This document shows, piece by piece, positions 1 to 5,587 of a DNA stretch of 5,587 nucleotides. Numbering within the stretch: the first letter of the stretch is position 1; each line of letters begins with the position of its first letter. The position numbers and the translations under genes are program-made. The notes beneath the pieces were generated by a model. That model saw only the letters and a list, made by a program, of their open reading frames with translations, searched no databases and was not told the origin of the DNA. Source of the stretch: Bacteroidales bacterium (GTDB taxonomy: Bacteria > Bacteroidota > Bacteroidia > Bacteroidales > GCA-2748055); assembly GCA_029934875.1 (NCBI GenBank), contig JAOZLK010000326.1, positions 1 to 5,587 of the forward strand. Direction: 5' to 3'.

Positions 1-447
1 AGTCACGTAACACTTTTTTGACAAATCCTGGAAGTAATCAAGCTTTTCTTCATCCACACAATCGGGCCGGGTCCCAATAACAAGACCAATAATTCCGGGA
101 ATGCTGAGTGCCTCCTGGTAGAGCTTCTCCAGGTGATCAAGTTCAGCGTAGGTATTGGAGTAGGACTGAAAGTAGGCCAGGTATTGAGATGCTTTCCTGT
201 ACCTGGTACGATGAAACTCCATACCCCTTTCGATCTGTTCAGTAATGGATTTATCTGCCTCATTATAGGAGGGAGTAAATGCCTTGTTATTGCAAAAGGT
301 ACATCCTCCTGACCCACAGGCTCCATCCCGATTGGGACAGGTGAATCCGGCATCGATGGTGATTTTCTGGACCCTGCTTCCAAACTCACGTTTAAAGTAT
401 TCGCTGTATGTATTCAGCCTTCGCTCAGAACCCCAGGGATAGCTCAT
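1..447 (-). CDS. TIGR01212-family radical SAM protein (YhcC/YtqA type), 3'-truncated by window edge
   Basis: The first 149 codons of a radical SAM protein are seen; the reading frame is open to the left edge, so the C-terminal half lies outside (family members are roughly 300 residues). It opens [19 protein letters not shown]. The iron-sulfur cluster signature spans residues 37-52, with CPNRDG followed by GGCTFCN, giving Cys37, Cys49 and Cys52 in the C-x11-C-x2-C spacing of this family instead of the classic CxxxCxxC. Further family hallmarks are YFQSYSNTYA at 92-101 and GTRPDCV at 125-131. Cys44 is an additional cysteine inside the cluster loop. The ATG overlaps the stop of the upstream helicase gene as ATGA, and no Shine-Dalgarno sequence precedes it. 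Known for the family: E. coli YhcC is poorly characterised, whereas the B. subtilis and Streptococcus member YtqA was renamed MnmL for its role in converting cmnm5s2U towards mnm5s2U in tRNA. Which subgroup this one belongs to cannot be decided from the N-terminal half. A different reading frame at 3-389 is also open but carries no recognisable motifs. Family assignment is confident; function is not. Confidence 0.93.
   Translation of the reverse strand, partial: MSYPWGSERRLNTYSEYFKREFGSRVQKITIDAGFTCPNRDGACGSGGCTFCNNKAFTPSYNEADKSITEQIERGMEFHRTRYRKASQYLAYFQSYSNTYAELDHLEKLYQEALSIPGIIGLVIGTRPDCVDEEKLDYFQDLSKKCYVT
444..447 (-). other. ATGA stop/start overlap coupling helicase and radical SAM genes
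   Basis: On the minus strand the four bases read ATGA: the TGA stop of the helicase-nuclease (446-444) shares two bases with the ATG start of the radical SAM gene (447-445). Such overlaps usually mean one mRNA and translation of the second gene by ribosomes finishing the first. No Shine-Dalgarno sequence lies in the preceding 18 bases (CATTCAAATCGAAAATCT), which fits coupling or the SD-poor initiation common in Bacteroidota. The overlap is seen directly; coupling is inferred. Confidence 0.85.
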
Positions 448-3400
448 AGATTTTCGATTTGAATGATTTTACCCAGTGAGGCATACCAGATAAAGCCCTC
501 GACCTGGCTGTAATTCATTTCTTGCAATAGCTCCATATAATTCCGAACCTGCCTCTTGTGTTTTTCACTTTCTTCCTTTCCGAATTTAAAGTCGATGACC
601 CTTACATGATTATCATCCAGCACAACCCGGTCGGGACGGAAAACCTTTCCGTTCTTATCAATGATGCTGCGTTCGTTATACACCTTCCTGCCTTCAAGCC
701 TCCGGAACCACTCTGCAACCTCCTCAGCTGATAGGAGCTTAAGAATCCGCTCCCTGATTACCGGCCGGTCCCTGATGGAGAGCACCCCCTCCCTCAGCAG
801 CCCGGAGAGGACCTTGTCCAGGTCATCGGCATATATGATGCGCGAAAAAACCATGTGCATTACATTTCCGAAAACCCGGTCATTTCTGAACACTCCCTCC
901 TCATCTACAAAATAGGAGTCGCTGCGCATGCGTAAACGAAGCAAGCGGTTTCCTGTATTGCTTTTATAGGCAGAAAACTGCCAGGAGTCGGCCTTCTTTT
1001 CTGCTTTTTCATATTTGAGAAGCTTTCCTATGATCAGCTCATTCCCTTCCCTGTAGGTAGACAGCGGCTCAAGAGCAGGGCTAAGATCAGCATGCATATC
1101 CATGATCTCAAGCAGGAGATCGCCCATATTTTTTAGTTTCTTCTCCTCCCTTTCCGGAAGCCCCAGGCACAGTACATCAACAGCACGGGTAAAGGCTACA
1201 TACATCAGGTTCAGGCTATCGAGATAACCTTTCATTCTCTCCTGGTAATAGTATTCTGAAAACAGGGTATGTTTCATATCACCTGAGAATTTAACAGGAA
1301 CTATGGGAACCCTGTCAAAAGGAGTACCCGCTGTCTCACACCAGAGAATATTGGACTTCCGCGAATCGGTAGTGATTTCCCAGGAGCAGAATGGTATCAA
1401 AACAGCCTTGAATTCAAGGCCTTTTGAACGGTGGATGGTTAAGATCTGTATGGCATTTGAATTTTCTGACACCTGGATACCCTTTTGGGATCCCTTTTGC
1501 TCCCAGAATTGCAGGAACTCAGCAATACCTCGGGAATCCCTTCTCTGGACTTCAATAACCAGCTCCTGGAAAGCCTGAATATAGGGCAGGTCAAATACCT
1601 GTTCGTTCAGACCGAAAATGGAAATCAATGTTTCAACTAATTCGAAAAGCGGCATCTGTCGAAAGAGTGGAAGACCCGAAACAAATTCCGGCGGCAACCA
1701 TACTTCCGTTGCCAGAGAAGCATCAAATAGCTCCCCGGCGGTTCCCGAAAGTTCTGTATCTGTCTGCCTGCATTTATATTTCAGCAAGGCATTGTTCAAC
1801 TGATCACCGGGATAGACAAGGTAATATAATACCGAAATCAGTAAGACTACAGCATCATTATGGGCAAGTAGAAGGGACTCACTGGAGATCAGCCTGAATT
1901 TATGAGACTCACCCGATATCCTTGCATATTCCAATAATTTCTCAGCCACCAGCACTCCCTCCCTCCTGGTTCTGACAAGAATGGCGATGTCGCCTGGTTC
2001 TATCCCTGAAGCCTGGATATCCTCAATCCACCCCGGGAGAGCACCCAGGGCCTGATCCCTGAAGGAATTATCCGGCTCATCCCTGAAAAAACCCATCCTG
2101 ACCATTCCTCCGGTTCTTTCCATGCCCGGAGGAAACTGCTGCACCGCATCCGTATATGCATTGCGAAAGCGAGAGACAGCCTCTTCAGCCGCTTCCCTGT
2201 TGGTCCCGGCCTTACCCAATTCGGATCCAACAATTTCTGCAAGAAGGTCGGGAGCCAGCTGAAATATCGTATTATTGAAACGAATGACCTGCTCCCTGCT
2301 CCTGTAATTATATCCCAGGGTTTTTGTTGAGATCTCCTGGTGGGCAAAATCTCTTTCCAGGTCCGATGCCAGTATTTTCCAGTCTGAGTTCCGCCAGCGA
2401 TAAATTGATTGCTTCACATCGCCCACCACCAGGTTTTCATAGCCCATGGCCAGCGCATTATCCAGCAGCGGATTAAAATTATCATACTGAAAAATCGATG
2501 TATCCTGAAACTCATCCAGCATGATGTTAGAGAAGCGGCTTCCAATCCTTTCATATATGAAGGGTACCTGCCCTCCCCCGATTATGCCGTGAAGAAAGCG
2601 GCTGGAATCTGCGATGAGAAAAAGATTATTTTCTTTCAGGTAGGACTGTACCTTCTCCCTGAGATCTCCAAGAATTCCCAGATTATAAAAATTCTGCCTG
2701 ATGGCCCTTATGGTATTCAGCATTACCTGCTTCTGGTAAATCCGGGCAAGAAGCGGCATCAGTATCTGTTCGGTCAGTGTACTCATCCCGGAATCGGCAT
2801 CCTTCTTAAGCCATTTATCCGCTTGCTCAATTGCTGCCAGTCTTGCATCGGTAAAGTTGACATCTCCTTCATGCCTTGCCATGTTGAACATGACTGCTGG
2901 TGATCGCCCGCCCCCCTTAAAACTCTCTACCCTGAGCCCGTGCTGTTCAATATGATCCAGGGCCGACTGTGCGATGGCTTCCATCTCGCTCCGGCTTGAT
3001 TTCTCGCTGCCATACAGCTCACCCAGGAAGATTTCAAGGTTCTCCCTGTTCAGGAGGGAAAGATCCGATTCGCTGAACATCTGCTGGAAGGACTCCCGGA
3101 ATAGCTGCATGCCCAGCTCAATGATGTCAAGCCTGAAGTTCCATGAGCGGGAATCCTCCATCCGCTCCTCAGCGTAACGGATTAACCATTTTTGCAGGGC
3201 TGTATTATCTGAAATATCCTTAAACAACTGATCAACTCCAAGGGAGAGTACCCTCCCCGTATCCAGCTCAAGGTTATACCCTGGCTGAATTCCTATTTCC
3301 CTGGTAAAGGCCCTGATAACAGACTGAAAGAACTTGTCAATTGTTCCCACCGAAAAGCTGGAGTAGTCATTCAAAATTGAATTCAGGAGAATCCCCGCAC

Positions 3401-3668
3401 GATGGATAATCTGAGCGGGTTCAATTCCCGTTTCCCTAGCCAGGTGCCGTAATTCTTCACCCTGATCTGCTATGCTGCTCTTTGAGATGGTATGGAGCCT
3501 TTTCAATATTCGGCTTTTCATCTCTCCGGCAGCTTTATTGGTGAAAGTAACCGCCAGGATGTGCCGGTGGGCATCCGGGTAGCGAAACAACAGGCTGAGG
3601 TATTCAAGGGTCAGGGCATATGTTTTCCCCGAACCGGCAGATGCTTTATATATTTTCAGGGGCGACAT
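444..3668 (-). CDS. AddA/RecB-like UvrD-family helicase with C-terminal PD-(D/E)XK nuclease
   Basis: This is an ATP-dependent DNA helicase-nuclease of the kind that processes double-strand ends for recombination, 1074 residues from the chosen start. All superfamily 1A motifs are visible: Walker A ASAGSGKT (9-16, Lys15), motif Ia [11 protein letters not shown] (41-51), GTIDKFF (108-114), Walker B DEFQD (385-389), [11 protein letters not shown] (416-426), NYRS (454-457), [10 protein letters not shown] (744-753) and YVAFTRA (823-829). The C-terminal nuclease has His938 (FGNVMH), Asp1013 (RPDR), Asp1026 and Lys1028 (VIDFKFG) and QxxxY at 1040-1044, so both activities look intact. No iron-sulfur cysteine set surrounds the nuclease, as in AddA and unlike AddB. 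The frame stays open to an ATG at 3737, but I chose the ATG at 3668. Relatives begin [15 protein letters not shown], the 23 extra residues have no family character, and the longer start would leave only 3 bp before mnmA. The stop overlaps the downstream radical SAM start. An AddB-type partner is not adjacent. RecB-like or stand-alone naming is possible; the family is certain. Confidence 0.95.
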   Translation of the reverse strand: MSPLKIYKASAGSGKTYALTLEYLSLLFRYPDAHRHILAVTFTNKAAGEMKSRILKRLHTISKSSIADQGEELRHLARETGIEPAQIIHRAGILLNSILNDYSSFSVGTIDKFFQSVIRAFTREIGIQPGYNLELDTGRVLSLGVDQLFKDISDNTALQKWLIRYAEERMEDSRSWNFRLDIIELGMQLFRESFQQMFSESDLSLLNRENLEIFLGELYGSEKSSRSEMEAIAQSALDHIEQHGLRVESFKGGGRSPAVMFNMARHEGDVNFTDARLAAIEQADKWLKKDADSGMSTLTEQILMPLLARIYQKQVMLNTIRAIRQNFYNLGILGDLREKVQSYLKENNLFLIADSSRFLHGIIGGGQVPFIYERIGSRFSNIMLDEFQDTSIFQYDNFNPLLDNALAMGYENLVVGDVKQSIYRWRNSDWKILASDLERDFAHQEISTKTLGYNYRSREQVIRFNNTIFQLAPDLLAEIVGSELGKAGTNREAAEEAVSRFRNAYTDAVQQFPPGMERTGGMVRMGFFRDEPDNSFRDQALGALPGWIEDIQASGIEPGDIAILVRTRREGVLVAEKLLEYARISGESHKFRLISSESLLLAHNDAVVLLISVLYYLVYPGDQLNNALLKYKCRQTDTELSGTAGELFDASLATEVWLPPEFVSGLPLFRQMPLFELVETLISIFGLNEQVFDLPYIQAFQELVIEVQRRDSRGIAEFLQFWEQKGSQKGIQVSENSNAIQILTIHRSKGLEFKAVLIPFCSWEITTDSRKSNILWCETAGTPFDRVPIVPVKFSGDMKHTLFSEYYYQERMKGYLDSLNLMYVAFTRAVDVLCLGLPEREEKKLKNMGDLLLEIMDMHADLSPALEPLSTYREGNELIIGKLLKYEKAEKKADSWQFSAYKSNTGNRLLRLRMRSDSYFVDEEGVFRNDRVFGNVMHMVFSRIIYADDLDKVLSGLLREGVLSIRDRPVIRERILKLLSAEEVAEWFRRLEGRKVYNERSIIDKNGKVFRPDRVVLDDNHVRVIDFKFGKEESEKHKRQVRNYMELLQEMNYSQVEGFIWYASLGKIIQIENL

Positions 3669-3701
3669 CAGGTAAATATAGCGCTTTCTATCTCCATCCC
3701 C

Positions 3702-3734
3702 TTGCACCGATTGCCAATAAAATTGATAATTTTG
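3702..3734 (+). promoter_or_regulatory. Bacteroidota-type promoter for mnmA (TTG, 22 bp, TAATTTTG)
   Basis: TAATTTTG at 3727-3734 matches the Bacteroidota -7 element TAnnTTTG at every fixed position. A TTG at 3702-3704 lies 22 bp upstream, within the TTG-N17-23-TAnnTTTG range described for Flavobacterium. The upstream base is C, so the longer TTTG form of the -33 element is not complete. The element sits inside the 72 bp divergent gap and ends only 6 bases before the mnmA ATG, placing the predicted transcript start at or within a few bases of the start codon. The match is seen; activity is inferred, and AT-rich gaps give chance matches. Confidence 0.5.
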
Positions 3735-3740
3735 CATCGC

Positions 3741-4931
3741 ATGAGCGCAAAGGTAAAAAGAGTAGTTGTTGGCTTATCAGGTGGGGTGGATTCCAGCGTG
3801 GCTGCCTATCTGCTTAAAGAGCAGGGCTATGATGTCACCGCACTGTTCATGATAAACTGGCACGATAAAACCGGGCTTATCGATGCTGATTGTCCCTGGG
3901 ACGAAGATGTGGTTTTTGCCGAGCTGGTGGCCAGGAAGCTGGGGATTGATTTTCATGTGGTTGATCTGAGTGAGCCCTATCGAGAAAGGGTCATCGACTA
4001 TATGTTTTCCGAATACCAGAAAGGTCGCACTCCAAATCCTGATGTGCTTTGTAACCGGGAGATTAAATTCGATGCCTTTCTAAAAGCTGCTGAGGCCTAC
4101 AATCCCGATTATGTGGCAACAGGTCATTACTGCAAAAAAACAAGCAGTGAAAGGGACGGAGCCTGGACCCATCATCTGCTTGCCGGTGATGATCCAGGAA
4201 AGGATCAGAGCTATTTCCTCTGTCAGCTTTCCCAGGAGCAACTGGCCCGGACGCTTTTCCCCATCGGGCATATTCACAAAAAAGAGATAAGGGCGATTGC
4301 CAGGGAACAGGGACTGGCTTCAGCTGATAAAAAGGATTCCCAGGGCATTTGCTTTGTGGGAAAGGTTCACCTCCCGGTGTTCCTTCAGCAGAAACTTGAG
4401 GCCAGGGAGGGAAATATCTTTGAAATTCCAGGCAATCTTGAAAAGTATACACTCGAAAAGAGAGATGCCAGCAAGCTGGAAGAGCTGGCAGCACCCTGGA
4501 AATACACAAAGGAGGATGGCTCCTGGGTCGGTAAACACCAGGGGGCACACTTTTTCACCATCGGGCAGCGTAAGGGCCTGAATGTGGGAGGAAAAGTTGA
4601 GCCGCTGTTTGTGATTTCCACCGATGTAAAAAATAACAGGATCTATGTCGGGCAGGGACAAAGCCACCCTGGTTTATTTCGCCCGGGCCTTAAAATCAGG
4701 AATAAGGAAATCCATTGGATCAGAAGGGACCTGGCCATGAAAGTTGGCGAGGTGCGCCCCTACCTGGTAAGAATCCGTTACAGGCAGGCTTTGCAAAAGG
4801 CCACCATGCACATGTGCGAAAATGGAATGTACATTATTTTTGATGAAGCTCAGCGTGGTGTTGCTCCCGGACAATTTGCTGCCTGGTATGATGGTGAAGA
4901 GCTGCTGGGATCGGGAGTAATAATGTCCTGA
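3741..4931 (+). CDS. mnmA: tRNA-specific 2-thiouridylase MnmA
   Basis: MnmA adenylates U34 of Lys, Glu and Gln tRNAs and replaces the C2 oxygen with sulfur relayed as a persulfide from a cysteine desulfurase, making the s2U part of (c)mnm5s2U. It acts in the cytoplasm. The 396-residue protein has the N-terminal PP-loop SGGVDSS (13-19), TPNPDVLCN with catalytic Cys104, ATGHY (126-130), KDQSYFL (154-160) and SQGICFVG with the second active-site Cys204. The C-terminal barrel follows, including HQG and GQRKGL (275-280). Between GNIFEIP and GKHQG it has about 29 residues more than E. coli MnmA as I remember it, a loop I associate with Bacteroidota homologues. The start is the ATG beginning [11 protein letters not shown]. 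The frame is open upstream to 3492, but that stretch is antisense to the helicase gene and lacks MnmA similarity. No Shine-Dalgarno sequence precedes the ATG, and a -7 promoter element ends 6 bases before it. Its stop abuts the stop of the convergent cysH. Identity is secure. Confidence 0.97.
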   Translation: MSAKVKRVVVGLSGGVDSSVAAYLLKEQGYDVTALFMINWHDKTGLIDADCPWDEDVVFAELVARKLGIDFHVVDLSEPYRERVIDYMFSEYQKGRTPNPDVLCNREIKFDAFLKAAEAYNPDYVATGHYCKKTSSERDGAWTHHLLAGDDPGKDQSYFLCQLSQEQLARTLFPIGHIHKKEIRAIAREQGLASADKKDSQGICFVGKVHLPVFLQQKLEAREGNIFEIPGNLEKYTLEKRDASKLEELAAPWKYTKEDGSWVGKHQGAHFFTIGQRKGLNVGGKVEPLFVISTDVKNNRIYVGQGQSHPGLFRPGLKIRNKEIHWIRRDLAMKVGEVRPYLVRIRYRQALQKATMHMCENGMYIIFDEAQRGVAPGQFAAWYDGEELLGSGVIMS

Positions 4932-5587
4932 CTACCTTTTGTGCAAGCCACACTCCTTATGAAGCTCACTTTCCCACCACCACCTTCCGGCACGCACATC
5001 CTCGCCAGGTTCAATCGCCCTGGTACAAGGTTCGCAGCCAATGCTGGGGAAACCACTGTCGTGTAGGAGGTTATAAGGGATCTTATTCTTCTTGATATAA
5101 TCCCAGACCTCCTTCTCGGTCCAGTTGATGAGAGGATTAATCTTCACCAGTTTATTGTTTTCATCCCACTCAATCATCTTATTAAAGAAGCGGGAAACCG
5201 ACTGATCCTTTCTCAGGCCACAGATCCATGCATCCATCCCTTTAAATGCCCTGGGAAGTTGTGCTACCTTGCGGATTCCGCAGCACATTTTGCGCTTATC
5301 AACCCCGTCATAGAAGAGATTAATCCCGTTGCGTGATACCATTTCCTCGACTTTTTCAGCATCGGGAAAGTAGGTCTTTATGCGTATGCCAAAATGTTTA
5401 TTGGTACGAGCAATCAGATCATAAGTCTCCGGAAACAACCTGCCGGTATCCAGTGTAAATACATCCACATTGGGATTCTGACCCAAAACCATTTCTGTAA
5501 GTACCTGGTCTTCCAGCCCCAGACTGGTGGATAGTAATATTTTTTCTCCAAAATAATCCAGGAAGAAGGCAATGATCTCCACGGCAC
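4932..5587 (-). CDS. cysH: [4Fe-4S] assimilatory APS (adenylyl-sulfate) reductase, CysH family, 5'-truncated by window edge
   Basis: The enzyme reduces adenosine 5'-phosphosulfate to sulfite and AMP using thioredoxin, in cytoplasmic assimilatory sulfate reduction. About 217 residues are visible. Numbering from the GTG codon at 5582, they show the nucleotide-binding STSLGLEDQ (18-26), LDTGRLFPETY (44-54), GLRKDQS (122-128), GRWWWE (199-204) and the C-terminal ECGLH with catalytic Cys211. Paired cysteines at 100-101 (MCCGIRK) and CEPC at 183-186 form the four-cysteine ligand set of the [4Fe-4S] cluster. This marks APS reductases and is absent from the E. coli PAPS-type CysH, so APS is the likely substrate. 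The frame has no stop before the right edge, and the visible sequence begins within the usual N-terminal helical region. The GTG at 5582 is therefore probably an internal valine, with the true start some tens of residues outside. The stop codon TAG (4934-4932) directly abuts the mnmA stop on the other strand. Sulfate-assimilation partners such as cysD/cysN are not in view. Confidence 0.95.
   Translation of the reverse strand, partial: AVEIIAFFLDYFGEKILLSTSLGLEDQVLTEMVLGQNPNVDVFTLDTGRLFPETYDLIARTNKHFGIRIKTYFPDAEKVEEMVSRNGINLFYDGVDKRKMCCGIRKVAQLPRAFKGMDAWICGLRKDQSVSRFFNKMIEWDENNKLVKINPLINWTEKEVWDYIKKNKIPYNLLHDSGFPSIGCEPCTRAIEPGEDVRAGRWWWESELHKECGLHKR

Noticed and set aside
3..389. Minus-strand open frame of 128 codons at the left edge
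   Set aside because: It is out of frame with the motif-bearing radical SAM frame (447 to 1) and has no family signature. The true frame runs off the edge without a stop.
2409..2903. Plus-strand open frame of 164 codons opposite the helicase
   Set aside because: It is antisense to well-conserved helicase coding sequence, including Walker B, and has no recognisable domain; a shadow frame.
3669..3737. 23-residue N-terminal extension of the helicase to an ATG at 3737
   Set aside because: Relatives start at the equivalent of the ATG at 3668. The extension would fill the intergenic gap and leave 3 bp before mnmA.
3492..3740. 83-residue N-terminal extension of mnmA
   Set aside because: It is mostly antisense to the helicase 5' region, has no MnmA similarity, and the family start is the ATG before [12 protein letters not shown].
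4063..4548. Minus-strand open frame of 161 codons opposite mnmA
   Set aside because: It is antisense to mnmA across the second catalytic cysteine, is rich in Pro, Cys and His as shadow frames often are, and has no domain.
5036..5047. Small inverted repeat CAGC-CAAT-GCTG as a terminator for mnmA
   Set aside because: The stem is only 4 bp with no T-tract, lies inside cysH, and is over 100 bases past the mnmA stop; a chance palindrome.
5580..5582. GTG at 5582 as the cysH start codon
   Set aside because: The frame stays open to the edge, and the visible protein begins just before the STSLGLEDQ loop, where the family normally has further N-terminal residues.

Overview
This window looks like ordinary chromosomal DNA from a member of the Bacteroidota. 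Three things point that way: a single-chain AddA/RecB-type helicase-nuclease opening with the KASAGSGKT signature, an MnmA with the extra loop I associate with that phylum, and an exact match to the Bacteroidota -7 promoter element (TAnnTTTG) in the one divergent intergenic gap. Start codons lack clear Shine-Dalgarno sequences, which also fits. The assignment rests on protein style and promoter type, not on a marker gene such as 16S rRNA.

Layout, left to right. Positions 1-447 (minus) hold the first 149 codons of a TIGR01212 (YhcC/YtqA) radical SAM protein that runs off the left edge. Positions 444-3668 (minus) hold a 1074-residue UvrD-like helicase with a C-terminal PD-(D/E)XK nuclease. Its stop overlaps the radical SAM start as ATGA, so the two are probably co-transcribed and translationally coupled. 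A gap of about 72 bp (3669-3740) separates it from the divergent mnmA (3741-4931, plus), the tRNA wobble-uridine 2-thiolase. The last gene, from 4932 off the right edge (minus), is a [4Fe-4S] assimilatory APS reductase (CysH) that converges on mnmA with no base between the two stop codons. The window is almost wholly coding; I see no RNA genes, mobile elements, repeats or CRISPR arrays.

How the genes may work together. The helicase-nuclease is a DNA-repair enzyme. The other three share a sulfur and tRNA theme: CysH makes sulfite on the way to sulfide and cysteine, MnmA puts cysteine-derived sulfur on U34 of Lys/Glu/Gln tRNAs, and the radical SAM family includes the Gram-positive protein MnmL (YtqA), which acts on the cmnm5 side chain of the same nucleotide. 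The last link is inference from family membership and proximity.

I found no convincing previously undescribed system. The points most worth a second look are the radical SAM gene near mnmA, the probably leaderless mnmA transcript, the zero-gap convergent stops, and the absence of an AddB partner beside the helicase.
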